This document shows, one piece after another, positions 38,428-51,543 of a stretch of 64,000 nt of DNA (positions are counted from its first letter, which is position 1; every line of letters begins with the position of its first letter). The position numbers were made by a program, and so were the translations under genes. This DNA comes from Lysobacterales bacterium (lineage in GTDB: Bacteria; Pseudomonadota; Gammaproteobacteria; Xanthomonadales; SZUA-36). The stretch lies in NCBI GenBank assembly GCA_029859645.1, contig JAOUCS010000002.1, positions 27,135 to 91,134 on the forward strand, in the 5' to 3' direction. The notes beneath the pieces were generated by a model, which did not search any database, was not told where the DNA came from, and saw only the letters and a program-made list of their open reading frames with translations.

Positions 38428-39210
38428 ATGTCTGCCAGAATAATCGCTGTAGCAAACCAGAAAGGCGGCGTCGGTAAGACCACCACCTGTGTAAACCTGG
38501 CAGCCGCGTTTTCCAGCATGAAATACCCCGTGCTGCTGGTGGATCTCGACCCCCAGGGAAATGCGTCCACCGGTTGTGGCATCGACCCGCATCGCCTGCA
38601 TGTCTCGGCTTGTGAGGTGATGCTCGGCGAGCGTGGTATCGAGGAAACCATCCTGCAACCTGAGGACCTGGATTTCGATTTGTTGCCCGCCAACGGCGAC
38701 CTCACGGCAGCCGAAGTCAGCCTGCTACAACAGGACGGTCGGGAGTTCGCGCTGAAAAGGGCGCTGCAGCCGCTGTTGGCCAAGTACGCCTGGATCTTCA
38801 TTGATTGTCCGCCATCTCTGAACATGCTGACACTCAATGCGCTGGCGGCCGCGGACAGCGTGTTGATCCCGATGCAATGTGAATACTATGCACTGGAGGG
38901 TCTGAGCGGACTGCTCAATACCGTTGAGCAGGTGCGTGTCAGCGTGAATCCGGGCCTGGAAATCGAAGGATTGTTGCGAACCATGTACGATGGACGTAAT
39001 AACCTGGCTGCGGCCGTTTCGGATCAGCTGATCGAAAATTTCGGCGATCGTGTCTACCGCACCCTGGTGCCGCGCAACATACGGGTGGCGGAAGCGCCAA
39101 GCTACGGACTGCCGGTATTGCTGTATGACCCGAGGTCCAAAGGCGCATTAGCCCACCTGGCGCTTGCCGGTGAAATGCTGCGCCGTTACGAGAAGAGAAA
39201 CACTGCTTAA
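38428..39210 (+). CDS. parA: Chromosome partitioning ATPase ParA/Soj
   Basis: A 260-residue Walker-type ATPase. The deviant Walker A motif KGGVGKTT (residues 12-19) with two lysines, the switch region VDLDPQGNAST and the IDCPPSLNMLTLNAL segment identify ParA. With ParB it segregates the chromosome origin region. The ATG at 38428 is chosen since the protein begins ARIIAVANQKGG there; an upstream open frame overlaps rsmG. Three bases separate it from parB. Confidence 0.96.
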   Translation: MSARIIAVANQKGGVGKTTTCVNLAAAFSSMKYPVLLVDLDPQGNASTGCGIDPHRLHVSACEVMLGERGIEETILQPEDLDFDLLPANGDLTAAEVSLLQQDGREFALKRALQPLLAKYAWIFIDCPPSLNMLTLNALAAADSVLIPMQCEYYALEGLSGLLNTVEQVRVSVNPGLEIEGLLRTMYDGRNNLAAAVSDQLIENFGDRVYRTLVPRNIRVAEAPSYGLPVLLYDPRSKGALAHLALAGEMLRRYEKRNTA

Positions 39211-39213
39211 GCC

Positions 39214-40083
39214 ATGACGACGAGAAAAAAACCTGCCCTGGGCCGCAACCTGAGTTCCATGCTGAGCCAAACCACGCTGCAGCAAGTCAACACTGACAAC
39301 CGCGACGAACTGCGCAATCTGCCACTGGATGTGATTACTCCGGGACGTTATCAGCCACGTTCGGTCTTCGACGAGGACAAGCTGAACGAACTTGCCGATT
39401 CGATTCGTTCGCAGGGCGTGGTCCAGCCGGTAGTTGTGCGTCCCGTCTCCAACGACCAATATGAGCTGATTGCCGGCGAGCGGCGCTGGCGCGCGGCCCA
39501 GATCGCCGGAATCGATGACATCCCGGCTGTTGTCCGCGATGTGCCGGATGAGGTGTCAGTGGCCATGGCCCTGATCGAGAATATCCAGCGCGAAGACCTT
39601 AACCCGCTGGAAGAGGCAACAGCCTTGCGGCGCCTGATCGACGACTTCCAAATGACCCATCAGGAGGCGGCCGATGCAGTGGGCAGGTCGCGCGCTGCGG
39701 TGTCAAACCTGCTTCGCCTGCTCGAGCTGATGCAGGAGGTCAAGGATCTGATTGACCTGCGCCTGATCGAAATGGGTCACGCCAGGGCCTTGCTGTCGCT
39801 GGATGATGACCTGCAGGTGCAGGCTGCCCGCGAGGTCGTGCATAAACGCCTGTCCGTCAGGGACACGGAAAACCTGGTGCGACGCCTGCAGCAGTCAAAA
39901 AAGAAAAAGGGCAGTCGCCGTATCGATCCGGACATTCTTCGCCTGCAGAACCGCCTGGGCGAAACCCTTGGAGCCCGGGTGCGAATTCAGCACCAGGCAT
40001 CAGGAAAAGGCAAGCTCATCATTGCCTATAACAATTCAGACGAATTTGAGGGAATCCTCGACCGTCTCGACCTTTCCGAATAG
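39214..40083 (+). CDS. parB: Chromosome partitioning protein ParB/Spo0J
   Basis: A 289-residue CTPase and DNA-binding protein. The N-terminal box with GRYQPR, the CTP site motif GERRWRAAQ and ENIQREDLNPLEEA are followed by a helix-turn-helix (about residues 145-170, MTHQEAADAVGRSRAAVSNL) that reads parS sites, a linker with a Lys-rich run and a C-terminal dimerisation domain. It is paired with parA. I did not find a convincing parS site in the window. Confidence 0.96.
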   Translation: MTTRKKPALGRNLSSMLSQTTLQQVNTDNRDELRNLPLDVITPGRYQPRSVFDEDKLNELADSIRSQGVVQPVVVRPVSNDQYELIAGERRWRAAQIAGIDDIPAVVRDVPDEVSVAMALIENIQREDLNPLEEATALRRLIDDFQMTHQEAADAVGRSRAAVSNLLRLLELMQEVKDLIDLRLIEMGHARALLSLDDDLQVQAAREVVHKRLSVRDTENLVRRLQQSKKKKGSRRIDPDILRLQNRLGETLGARVRIQHQASGKGKLIIAYNNSDEFEGILDRLDLSE

Positions 40084-40129
40084 ATTGAGTTCCCCGTGCA
40101 ACGGCTTTCAGCAGCATAGCGTTCATCCA

Positions 40130-40159
40130 TTGCCCCGCTAGATTAGAAGATGGTAAAAT
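40130..40159 (+). promoter_or_regulatory. Candidate promoter of the ATP synthase operon
   Basis: TTGCCC and TAAAAT are separated by 18 bases and lie 83 bases before the atpI start. The -10 box matches consensus at five of six positions and the -35 at four. It falls in the gap between parB and atpI, where the operon promoter is expected. Confidence 0.4.
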
Positions 40160-40242
40160 AGTCGGTCTTTGGCTGTGCCTTGTTCCGAGCTGGTCTGGCG
40201 GGATGATCGAAGTCAAAGAAACGTGGAGCGCTGGAAGGTAAA

Positions 40243-40584
40243 TTGAAAAGCCTGAGAATCCAGTTCCTGGCCGCGGTGGTATTGGCTTTGTTGTCTTACC
40301 TGGCAGGTCCGGTGGCGGCGTATTCGTCACTGTCCGGCAGCCTGGCAGCCTATCTGCCGAGTCTTCTTTTCACGATCCTGGTGATGAGAAAAATCGGTAG
40401 TGACAGTGCGGATTTTTTGCGAACGGCGGCTGTTGCCGAGTTTGGCAAACTATTCCTTACAGGGCTCCTTTGCGCAGTGGTGTTCATCTGGGTGAAGCCG
40501 CTGGCTGCAGGATTTTTCTTTCTGGGAATGATCGGCGTACTGGCCGCCAACTGGGTGGGTCTGGCGTTAACATTCCAGGATTGA
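40243..40584 (+). CDS. atpI: ATP synthase subunit I
   Basis: A 113-residue membrane protein with four predicted helices. It lies ahead of atpB where atpI is normally found and shows the family pattern of paired helices with an AAVAEFGKLFLTG-like middle. It helps assemble the c ring. The start is TTG at 40243 with GGAAGG seven bases upstream; no ATG is available before the first helix. Confidence 0.85.
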   Translation: MKSLRIQFLAAVVLALLSYLAGPVAAYSSLSGSLAAYLPSLLFTILVMRKIGSDSADFLRTAAVAEFGKLFLTGLLCAVVFIWVKPLAAGFFFLGMIGVLAANWVGLALTFQD

Positions 40585-40690
40585 GTGTGAATGCCCTCTT
40601 GTTGATGTTTGGGGCACTTGATTTTTCAGAGTTTGAACACACTTAGCGGTTGGATGCAGCAAGGCTGATTCGGCCGGCACAGAAACATAG

Positions 40691-41758
<1,068 letters not shown>

Positions 41759-41808
41759 TCGGCTGATTATTTTTTGGTTGTAAGTTTTTTTTAATAAGCA
41801 ATTTCTGA

Positions 41809-42093
<285 letters not shown>

Positions 42094-42160
42094 GCAGTGC
42101 TGATTGGGGCCGGCCCGTTAAACCGGGCAGGTAATCCGAATCATTTGAACGAGGTAAGGC

Positions 42161-42631
42161 ATGAATATTAATGCCACTTTAATTTTGCAATCTATCGCGA
42201 TGATGATCTTCGTGTGGTTCTGCATGAAGTTCATCTGGCCACCGCTGCTGAAGGCAATGGACGAGCGTCGCGAAAAAATCGCGGAAGGTCTCGCTGCTTC
42301 CGACATGGCGGAGAAAGAACTGGCGAAGGCGAAGGTCGAAGTTGACCAGCAAATCAACCAGGCCCGCGACAAGGCAGGTGAAATCGTTGAGCAGGCTAAC
42401 CAGCGTCATTCACAGATTCTGGAACAGGCTAAAGAAGACGCTACGGCTGAGCGTGGAAAGCAGGTTACTGCTGCTGAAGCGGAGATTTCCCAGGCTGCCA
42501 ACCAGGCGCGGGAACAGCTTCGTTCATCGGTAGCCAGCCTTGCCGTTCTCGGAGCGTCACGCATTCTTGAAAAAGAAGTTGATGCGGACACTCATCGTGA
42601 ACTGCTCGATAAGCTGATTGCCGAGATCTGA
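42161..42631 (+). CDS. atpF: ATP synthase Fo subunit b
   Basis: A 156-residue peripheral-stalk protein: one N-terminal membrane helix (about 5-24) followed by a long, highly charged alpha-helical coiled coil rich in Glu, Ala, Lys and Gln. It starts [10 protein letters not shown] as in E. coli. Length equals the E. coli subunit. Two bases separate it from atpH. Confidence 0.97.
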   Translation: MNINATLILQSIAMMIFVWFCMKFIWPPLLKAMDERREKIAEGLAASDMAEKELAKAKVEVDQQINQARDKAGEIVEQANQRHSQILEQAKEDATAERGKQVTAAEAEISQAANQAREQLRSSVASLAVLGASRILEKEVDADTHRELLDKLIAEI

Positions 42632-42633
42632 TC

Positions 42634-43170
42634 ATGAGTAGCCTGACCACATTGGCACGTCCCTACGCGAAAGCAGCGTTCGAACTGGCCCAGGGGGAAA
42701 ATGCCCTGGCCGGCTGGAATGACATGTTGAGACTGGCCAGCGACATCGTTGTGGAGGAATCCATGGCTGCCCTGCTGGAAAGCCCTGATGTCAGCAATTC
42801 AGACGCGGTGAAAATCATCACGGATGTTGCGGGCGAAGCTTTTGTCGGGCGGTTTCGTGATTATTTGGCGGTTCTCGCAGCTAATGGCCGCTTACCTTTA
42901 TTGCCGCACATCAACGAACTGTACAGGGCGTTGCGTGATGAAGCGGAAAGCCGTTTGAGCGTAAAGGTTGTATCGGCTATTCCACTCGATGAGGACCAGT
43001 CCAGCCGAATGAAGCAGGCGCTTGCGCAACGCTTCGAATGTGAGATTGAACTGGAAAACGAGGTCGACACGGAAATCATCGGTGGCGCCGTGGTATATGC
43101 CGGTGACCAGGTAATCGACGGCTCATTGCGCGGCAGGCTCCAGAAGCTGTCCAACAGCCTTGCGAATTAA
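42634..43170 (+). CDS. atpH: ATP synthase F1 subunit delta
   Basis: A 178-residue stalk subunit with the family start LARPYAKAAFELA and the C-terminal IIGGAVVYAGDQVIDGSLRGRL motif that links F1 to the b subunits. Size and place are standard. Confidence 0.97.
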   Translation: MSSLTTLARPYAKAAFELAQGENALAGWNDMLRLASDIVVEESMAALLESPDVSNSDAVKIITDVAGEAFVGRFRDYLAVLAANGRLPLLPHINELYRALRDEAESRLSVKVVSAIPLDEDQSSRMKQALAQRFECEIELENEVDTEIIGGAVVYAGDQVIDGSLRGRLQKLSNSLAN

Positions 43171-43189
43171 ATTTTAAGGAATAAACACA

Positions 43190-44734
43190 ATGCAGACGAC
43201 ATTGAATCCATCTGAGATCAGCGAACTGATCAGAAATCGCGTTGAAGAGCTGAATGTTTCAGCCGAAACCCGTAATGAAGGCACGGTAGTTAGTGTTTCC
43301 GACGGTATCGCACGAGTTCATGGTCTCGAAGACGCCATGCAGGGCGAAATGATCGAGTTCCCCGGGAACACCTTCGGCCTGGCGCTCAACCTGGAACGCG
43401 ATTCTGTTGGTACGGTAATCCTGGGTGAGTACGAGCACATTACCGAAGGCGATACGGTCAAGTGCACCGGACGTATTCTCGAAGTGCCCCACGGCAAGGG
43501 CCTGCTTGGCCGCGTGGTTGACGCACTGGGTAATCCGATTGACGGTCAGGGGGCGATTGATAACGACGGTTTCGCGCCGATCGAAAAAGTTGCGCCCGGA
43601 GTTATCTGGCGTAAATCAGTAGATCAGCCGGTCCAGACTGGTTTGAAGTCAATTGACTCGATGGTTCCGATTGGCCGAGGCCAGCGTGAGCTGATCATTG
43701 GTGATCGCCAGATCGGTAAATCAGCCATTGCGATCGACACGATCATCAATCAGGTCGGTACCGGCATTAAATGCGTTTACGTGGCCATAGGCCAGAAACA
43801 GTCCACGGTAGCCAACGTGGTCGCCAAGCTCGAAGAGCACGGCGCCATGGAGCACACCATCGTGGTCAATGCCTCTGCTTCTGAATCCGCAGCCATGCAG
43901 TACATTGCGCCGTACTCCGGTTGCACCATGGGTGAGTATTTCCGTGATCGTGGTGAAGACGCCCTGATTATTTATGATGATTTGACGAAGCAGGCCTGGG
44001 CTTATCGCCAGGTATCGCTTCTGTTGCGCCGCCCGCCGGGCCGTGAAGCCTATCCAGGTGATGTTTTCTACTTGCATTCACGTCTGCTGGAACGTGCAGC
44101 CCGGGTGAACGAGGAATACGTCGAGAAGTTTACCGACGGCGCGGTAACCGGTAAAACCGGGTCCTTGACGGCATTGCCGATCATTGAAACCCAGGCCGGT
44201 GACGTTTCTGCGTTCGTGCCGACCAACGTGATTTCTATTACTGACGGCCAGATCTTCCTGGACGCCGACATGTTCAATGCCGGCATCCGCCCATCAGTGC
44301 ACGCGGGTCTGTCCGTGTCTCGTGTAGGTGGTGCAGCTCAGACCAAGGTCATCAAGAAGCTGGGCGGCGGTATCCGGCTCGCCCTGTCGCAGTATCGCGA
44401 ACTGGCCGCTTTTGCGCAGTTCGCTTCCGACCTGGACGACTCAACCCGCGCGCAGCTTGACCGCGGCCAGCGGGTAACCGAGCTGATGAAGCAGTCCCAA
44501 TACAGCCCGTTATCGGTTGGTGGAATGGCGGTATCGCTTTTTGCCGCAGATGCCGGCTTCCTGGACGACGTAGAGTTGTTGAAAATCGGCGCGTTCGAAT
44601 CGGCGTTGCTGGACCACGTAAAATCAGTCCAGGCAGAGTTGTTTGCGACGCTCAATGAAGGAAGCTGGAATGACGACCTGCAGTCGCAACTGACAGCGGC
44701 CCTGGAAGAGTTCAAGGCCACCGGTTCCTGGTAA
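43190..44734 (+). CDS. atpA: ATP synthase F1 subunit alpha
   Basis: A 514-residue nucleotide-binding subunit. P-loop [30 protein letters not shown], and the arginine-finger region [16 protein letters not shown] are intact. Alpha alternates with beta in the F1 hexamer and carries the non-catalytic sites. Nineteen bases follow atpH. Confidence 0.99.
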   Translation: MQTTLNPSEISELIRNRVEELNVSAETRNEGTVVSVSDGIARVHGLEDAMQGEMIEFPGNTFGLALNLERDSVGTVILGEYEHITEGDTVKCTGRILEVPHGKGLLGRVVDALGNPIDGQGAIDNDGFAPIEKVAPGVIWRKSVDQPVQTGLKSIDSMVPIGRGQRELIIGDRQIGKSAIAIDTIINQVGTGIKCVYVAIGQKQSTVANVVAKLEEHGAMEHTIVVNASASESAAMQYIAPYSGCTMGEYFRDRGEDALIIYDDLTKQAWAYRQVSLLLRRPPGREAYPGDVFYLHSRLLERAARVNEEYVEKFTDGAVTGKTGSLTALPIIETQAGDVSAFVPTNVISITDGQIFLDADMFNAGIRPSVHAGLSVSRVGGAAQTKVIKKLGGGIRLALSQYRELAAFAQFASDLDDSTRAQLDRGQRVTELMKQSQYSPLSVGGMAVSLFAADAGFLDDVELLKIGAFESALLDHVKSVQAELFATLNEGSWNDDLQSQLTAALEEFKATGSW

Positions 44735-44767
44735 TCGGGCAGGTTAAAACACAGGAGCAAGCCGGAT

Positions 44768-47066
<2,299 letters not shown>

Positions 47067-47068
47067 TC

Positions 47069-47494
47069 ATGGAAAAGACCGTACGCTGTGACATCGTCAG
47101 TGCCCACGCCGAAATTTTTTCAGGTGAGGCCAAGATGGTCTTTGCCACCGGCGTGTCCGGTGAGCTCGGTATCAGCCCGCGACATGCGCCTCTGATCACT
47201 CAGCTCAAACCTGGGCCGGTGCGCGTCTTGCAGGCCAATGATGAGGAGGCTTTTTTCTTTGTCAGTGGCGGCATCCTGGAAGTGCAACCGCATGAGATCA
47301 CGGTGTTGACCGACACCGCAACCCGGGGTGAAGACCTCGACGAGGCGGCGGCACAGCAAGCCAAGGAAGAAGCCGAGCGTGAGCTGGCTGACCGGACCGG
47401 TGAAATGGAGGTGGCTGAGGCCCAGGCCAGGCTGCTCGAGGCCGTGGCCCAGTTGCAGGCCGTAGAACGGTTGCGCAAGAATCTCAAACGTTGA
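47069..47494 (+). CDS. atpC: ATP synthase F1 subunit epsilon, operon copy
   Basis: A 141-residue rotor subunit: an N-terminal beta sandwich ([41 protein letters not shown]) and two C-terminal helices (about 88-137) that can inhibit ATP hydrolysis. It ends the operon in the usual place. A second, about 60 percent identical epsilon gene lies at 52490-52921. Confidence 0.97.
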   Translation: MEKTVRCDIVSAHAEIFSGEAKMVFATGVSGELGISPRHAPLITQLKPGPVRVLQANDEEAFFFVSGGILEVQPHEITVLTDTATRGEDLDEAAAQQAKEEAERELADRTGEMEVAEAQARLLEAVAQLQAVERLRKNLKR

Positions 47495-47511
47495 ATTAAA
47501 AATCCCCTTTC

Positions 47512-47553
47512 AACGATTCAGCCGACCGGTTTATACTGGTCAGCTGAATCGTT
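47512..47553. terminator. Long inverted repeat after atpC, probable operon terminator
   Basis: AACGATTCAGC and GCTGAATCGTT form an eleven-pair arm, continued inside by GACC / GGTC after one mismatch. It starts 18 bases after the atpC stop. No long T run follows, so termination may be weak or it may protect the transcript's 3' end. Confidence 0.5.
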
Positions 47554-47588
47554 ATTTCAAACCCCCTTTTAACGGAGTACCTACCATC

Positions 47589-48170
47589 ATGAAAATGAAA
47601 TTGATGTTATTGATTACCGCATTGGTTTTCTCACTGAGCCTGCAGGCTGGTGAGGGATCCAAGATGAGAGACATTGAACCCATTTCAGCTACCCAGACCG
47701 TACAGTTGATCGCAGTGATTGAAGCAATAGACCGTGAAGCGCGTACAGTGACGCTGACTGGTCCCCAGGGCAATAGCCAAACCATCCAGGCCAGGCCAGA
47801 TTCCAACAATATCGATAAGGTTGAAGTCGGCGACAAAGTCAATGTCGAGTACATACAGCACATGTCCATTGAAGTTTATGCAGGCGAAGAAGGCATGAAG
47901 GCCGGCGCCGGTGCGCTAGCCGCGGAAGCTGTCAACAAAGAAGGCGAAAACCCCGCCGGCATGGAAATGCTGACCACGGTCACGACGGCTATCGTCAAGG
48001 AAATCAACATCGAGGGCAACACGTTCAAGCTGGCGTGGCCTAACGGCGAAATCCAGCAATACGAAGCCCAGAATCCTGAAAACCTGAAGAAAGCCCAGGT
48101 TGGTGACGTTGTGGTACTGACGTTCACCGAAGCGATCGCCATGTCGTTGGCTGAAGTTCCAGCCGAATAA
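47589..48170 (+). CDS. Secreted protein with two similar beta-rich repeats, unknown function
   Basis: A 193-residue protein with a signal peptide (about residues 1-20, ending LQAGE). The mature part has two related halves, about 38-97 and 132-190. Each runs as: beta strand with I-D/N-x-E/R-xT, a PQG or PNG turn, ten polar residues, then V-E/G-VGD-VxV and a closing strand ending in an M/I-S motif. Each half resembles a small barrel such as those in CusF-like or OB-fold proteins, but the metal ligands of CusF are not present. No family recognised; it lies alone with its own terminator after the ATP synthase operon. Confidence 0.6.
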   Translation: MKMKLMLLITALVFSLSLQAGEGSKMRDIEPISATQTVQLIAVIEAIDREARTVTLTGPQGNSQTIQARPDSNNIDKVEVGDKVNVEYIQHMSIEVYAGEEGMKAGAGALAAEAVNKEGENPAGMEMLTTVTTAIVKEINIEGNTFKLAWPNGEIQQYEAQNPENLKKAQVGDVVVLTFTEAIAMSLAEVPAE

Positions 48171-48195
48171 GCCAGACCGCAAAGGTTCGATCAAG

Positions 48196-48229
48196 CCGCC
48201 CAACCGGATTTCCGGTTGGGCGGTTTTTT
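48196..48229 (+). terminator. Intrinsic terminator after the secreted repeat protein
   Basis: A perfect 13-pair stem (CCGCCCAACCGGA and its complement) around a two-base TT loop is followed by T6. It begins 26 bases after the stop codon. The convergent MscS gene ends 13 bases beyond. Confidence 0.93.
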
Positions 48230-48241
48230 ATTGCCCGGGGT

Positions 48242-49861
48242 TCAGCCTTGAATGGTGTCCTGAGCTGCGTTTTCGATCTGAATCGCCTTGGACGGCAGCG
48301 CAAACCGGGTACCCGCAGCATGAATAATATCCATGATCCGGAAATTAAGGTCTTCGGCGATCCGCAAGGAGTCCGGAAAATCAGTCGTTTTCAGGAATGA
48401 ATGTACTTTGACCAGGATGGCGTCATCATCGAAATCGGTAAGCCGCACACGCAACGGGTCATCGTAAACTTCTTCATGCTGCTCCAGCATTTCAAGAATG
48501 CCTGAATTGATTTCACGCAACTGGTCCGGCGTCGTGTCGTAACGCAGGCGCAAAGTAGGCCAGAACCGAATTTTTTCCCTTGCGGTAATGTTTTCGATCT
48601 CCACGTGGGCAAGGCGGGCGTTGGGCACGTGAACCAGCGTATTGGTCAGGGTGCGAATCCGGGTGCTTCTGATGCCAATGTCCTCCACGGTGCCGGTGAT
48701 GTTTCCGTACTTGCAGAAATCACCGACCCGGATGGGCGCCTGAGAAAACAGTGAAAGAGCGCCCATCATGTCTTCAATGGGTTTCTGCAGGGCCAGTGCA
48801 AGCGCCAGGCCGCCGACACCCAGGCCGGCGAGCAAGGTCGAAATGTTGACTCCGATATTATTCAGCCAGAACATAACTCCAAACAGCATGATGATGAGCT
48901 TGAGGAACGTGGTGATCGGCTGCATCAAACGGGCAGCCCCCGGCCTGCCCTGGGCGTTTAGTTTGTCCTGCTTGTGGGCTTTGATCAGGTTTGCGACGGA
49001 CCAGGTAACCCAGATGAAGATGATAATGTTGAGCGTCCGGGCCCTCATGAATTCCTGGGCGACCGCACCCGCACCCAGCCGGTCCAACACGAATCCGGTG
49101 ACCAGGATGATTCCCACAGCGACCATCGGACCGGTCAGTATCTTGCGCCAGAGCAGATAGGTAGGGCTGTCGGGCTTGAGAAAAATCCGGGACAGGATGA
49201 GACCAAGAAGATAAAAAACTGGCCAGGCAAGAACAGCCGTAGTCAGCAGGATGAACCACTTGAATGCTTCTAAACCAATGAATGAGGCGTCTTCCGGAAA
49301 CCAGCGGCGGATCTTCTCAATCGTTGGCGGGTAACTGAACTCGTCATAAAGCTCAGGAACCAGCGCCATGGAACGGTTGGAGACCTTCCAGATATTCTCA
49401 CCGTCGCCCCTCGGTACATGCTGCATCCAGATGGGTACATCACCATCCGCGGTTTTGATCACAACCAACTGGTCCCGGTAGGGTGGCAGTCCGTCACCCT
49501 TGAGGCCTTCCGGCCTGTCACTGACGGTGTAGTCGTCCAGCCAGACCGCGCGGGACAGGACGTGATTCAGTTGCCTTGCCAGTTCACTCCCCCCCAGAGC
49601 TTCGACTTCAGCGGGCAGGTTGCGCAAATCCAGGTACTGGGAAGCTTTCTCAAAATCCAGCTCCGAGCTGGCTTCAAGGTACCCGACGATACTGCCACGG
49701 GGTGTTCCGCGGTTCAGGGCATCCTCCGGACCCTTGTCGACCACTTCCTGGACCACGACCGCAGTCGATGTCTCGACTGGTTCGTCCTGGGCCAGGCCGG
49801 TTGTGCTGATGCACAGAAAAAGAATCAGGAGAAGAGCAGTTTTCAGGTTCATTGATTTCAT
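48242..49861 (-). CDS. Mechanosensitive ion channel, MscS family
   Basis: A 539-residue membrane channel that opens on hypo-osmotic stress. A signal peptide (about 4-26, ending GLAQ) precedes an extra periplasmic domain of about 150 residues, then four to five helices. The pore helix carries the family motif GLGVGGLALALALQKPIEDMMG, followed by the beta domain (GDFCKYGNITGTVEDIGIRSTRIRT) and the C-terminal alpha/beta part. It is larger than E. coli MscS (286 residues), more like the mid-sized members. Start 49861 is the first ATG of a good signal sequence; an in-frame ATG at 49852 is an alternative. Confidence 0.92.
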   Translation of the reverse strand: MKSMNLKTALLLILFLCISTTGLAQDEPVETSTAVVVQEVVDKGPEDALNRGTPRGSIVGYLEASSELDFEKASQYLDLRNLPAEVEALGGSELARQLNHVLSRAVWLDDYTVSDRPEGLKGDGLPPYRDQLVVIKTADGDVPIWMQHVPRGDGENIWKVSNRSMALVPELYDEFSYPPTIEKIRRWFPEDASFIGLEAFKWFILLTTAVLAWPVFYLLGLILSRIFLKPDSPTYLLWRKILTGPMVAVGIILVTGFVLDRLGAGAVAQEFMRARTLNIIIFIWVTWSVANLIKAHKQDKLNAQGRPGAARLMQPITTFLKLIIMLFGVMFWLNNIGVNISTLLAGLGVGGLALALALQKPIEDMMGALSLFSQAPIRVGDFCKYGNITGTVEDIGIRSTRIRTLTNTLVHVPNARLAHVEIENITAREKIRFWPTLRLRYDTTPDQLREINSGILEMLEQHEEVYDDPLRVRLTDFDDDAILVKVHSFLKTTDFPDSLRIAEDLNFRIMDIIHAAGTRFALPSKAIQIENAAQDTIQG

Positions 49862-49927
49862 CTGTTGAATCCGCAACGGGGCCGGTTTTTGGTCTGTGGA
49901 AAGTATATTCATCAAGGAATGCCAGTC

Positions 49928-49933
49928 TATAAT
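49928..49933 (+). promoter_or_regulatory. Candidate -10 box of the pyrB promoter
   Basis: A perfect TATAAT lies 35 bases before the pyrB ATG, in the short gap between the divergent MscS and pyrB genes. The -35 region at the right distance is poor. No attenuator or leader peptide like that of E. coli pyrBI is visible in the 35 bases left for a leader. Confidence 0.4.
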
Positions 49934-49968
49934 ATACACACTCTCAGTCAGCGGCTCGGGGAATATTC

Positions 49969-50892
49969 ATGAGGCATGTGATCTCGGTTCAGGACTTCTC
50001 GGCAGAGGAGATTATTCACATTCTGGACCGGGCTGAGACCATGGTCGATATCGCCAGGGGGGAGGCCGTTTCCGAGATCCTCAAAGGCAAAGTACTGGCA
50101 GCCATATTTTTTGAGCCATCCACCCGGACCCGGCTCTCCTTCGAGACAGCGATGAACCGGCTCGGAGGTGGGGTGATCGGCTTCGCCGGAACGGAGGCCA
50201 CTTCGGTCGTCAAGGGCGAAACGCTGGCCGACACGATCCGCATGGTCAGCGGTTACGCCGATGCTGTGGTATTGAGACACCCGCGTGAAGGCGCTGCTAA
50301 ACTGGCCACCCAGTTTTCGGAAGTGCCTATCCTGAATGCCGGAGATGGAGCAGGGCAGCATCCAACCCAGACCATGCTCGATCTGTTCACGATCCGCACG
50401 GAATTGGGTCGACTGGAAGGTCTGAACATCAGCCTGGTCGGAGACCTCCGCTACGGAAGAACAGTGCATTCGCTGGCCATCGCATTGGCAAAGTTCGGCA
50501 ATACGATCAACCTGGTATCACCCGAGGGTCTGGAAATGCCGGGTGAGGTCATCAGCCATCTCGAGGAAACCGGGCGGTTGGGTACGGCATGCCACTCACC
50601 CGAGGATGTCATCGCTGACACCGATATGCTCTATGTCACTCGAATTCAGAAAGAACGGTTCCCGGACGTAGTGGAATACGAAAAAGTGGCCGGAATGTAC
50701 CGGGTGGACCCGGAATTGGTCTCCAGGGGCCCGGAACATATGATCATCCTGCACCCGCTGCCGCGAGTGAATGAAATTACACCCGAGGTAGACTCATTGC
50801 CGCAAGCGAAATACTTCCAGCAGGCGTTCAACGCGGTGCCGGTCCGGATGGCGCTGCTCTCGATGGTGATAGGGGGGTATCAGAATGTCTAA
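49969..50892 (+). CDS. pyrB: Aspartate carbamoyltransferase catalytic chain
   Basis: A 307-residue enzyme joining carbamoyl phosphate and aspartate in pyrimidine synthesis. The carbamoyl phosphate site FEPSTRTRLSFE, the DGAGQHPTQ motif and LHPLPRVNEI are intact. It is followed by a regulatory chain with an eight-base overlap, so the holoenzyme is expected to be the feedback-regulated class seen in E. coli. Confidence 0.97.
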   Translation: MRHVISVQDFSAEEIIHILDRAETMVDIARGEAVSEILKGKVLAAIFFEPSTRTRLSFETAMNRLGGGVIGFAGTEATSVVKGETLADTIRMVSGYADAVVLRHPREGAAKLATQFSEVPILNAGDGAGQHPTQTMLDLFTIRTELGRLEGLNISLVGDLRYGRTVHSLAIALAKFGNTINLVSPEGLEMPGEVISHLEETGRLGTACHSPEDVIADTDMLYVTRIQKERFPDVVEYEKVAGMYRVDPELVSRGPEHMIILHPLPRVNEITPEVDSLPQAKYFQQAFNAVPVRMALLSMVIGGYQNV

Positions 50893-51343
50893 AAAATTCA
50901 TGAAAGTGCAACGTATCGAGCACGGCACGGTCATCGACCATATCCTGCCGGGAAGAGCCTTCGATGTTCTCCGTGTGCTGGGCATTTCCACCGACCGCAG
51001 CATGAGCATCCTGATCAATTCACATTCGGCCAAGGGTGGCACGAAGGATATTCTCAAGATCGAGAATGTTGAACTGTCCGACGAAGAGGCTAGCCGCCTG
51101 GCGCTGGTTTCACCGCATGCGACGGTCAACATCATTGTCCAGGGAGCAGTGGTCAAGAAGTTCAACGCCGAGGCGCCCGAAATGGTTCGGGGTGTACTGA
51201 GCTGTTCGAATCCGAACTGCATTTCAAATCAGAACGAACCGATTCAATCCGAGTTCAGACTCAGCAGTGAATCCGAACATGGATATGTGTGTACTTATTG
51301 CGAAAGAGACATCGTGGATCTGGCCAGACGGATTCGAGCCTGA
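50885..51343 (+). CDS. pyrI: Aspartate carbamoyltransferase regulatory chain
   Basis: A 152-residue allosteric subunit that binds CTP or ATP. The nucleotide-binding N-terminal domain includes GTVIDHILPGRAFDVLR, and the C-terminal zinc domain has CSNPNC and CTYC. All four zinc ligands are kept, so it can dock to PyrB. The gene overlaps pyrB by eight bases. Confidence 0.97.
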   Translation: MSKKFMKVQRIEHGTVIDHILPGRAFDVLRVLGISTDRSMSILINSHSAKGGTKDILKIENVELSDEEASRLALVSPHATVNIIVQGAVVKKFNAEAPEMVRGVLSCSNPNCISNQNEPIQSEFRLSSESEHGYVCTYCERDIVDLARRIRA

Positions 51344-51354
51344 GGAGCCGGCCT

Positions 51355-51543
51355 GTGCTGGAGATGCGGGACCATTGCGAAAAATGTGAAGCGCCCGCCA
51401 GGCCGGACAGTTTCGCCTTTATCTGCAGTTATGAATGTACGTTTTGCGAACCGTGTTCGATCGAAATGAACCATGTATGTCCAAATTGCTCGGGTGAGTT
51501 GGTCAGGCGGCCGCGCAGGGTCACCCCTCCGTCCTCGGCGTGA
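51355..51543 (+). CDS. DUF1272 zinc-ribbon-like small protein
   Basis: A 62-residue protein beginning VLEMRDHCEKCE with a GTG start; GAGGAG precedes it by eight bases. The DUF1272 hallmarks are present: paired cysteines (CEKC, CSYECTFCEPC, CPNC) and the C-terminal GELVRRPRR. Eight of its residues are Cys, suggesting two zinc sites. Function unknown. It sits 11 bases after pyrI, and its stop overlaps the start of the next gene by four bases. Confidence 0.85.
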   Translation: MLEMRDHCEKCEAPARPDSFAFICSYECTFCEPCSIEMNHVCPNCSGELVRRPRRVTPPSSA

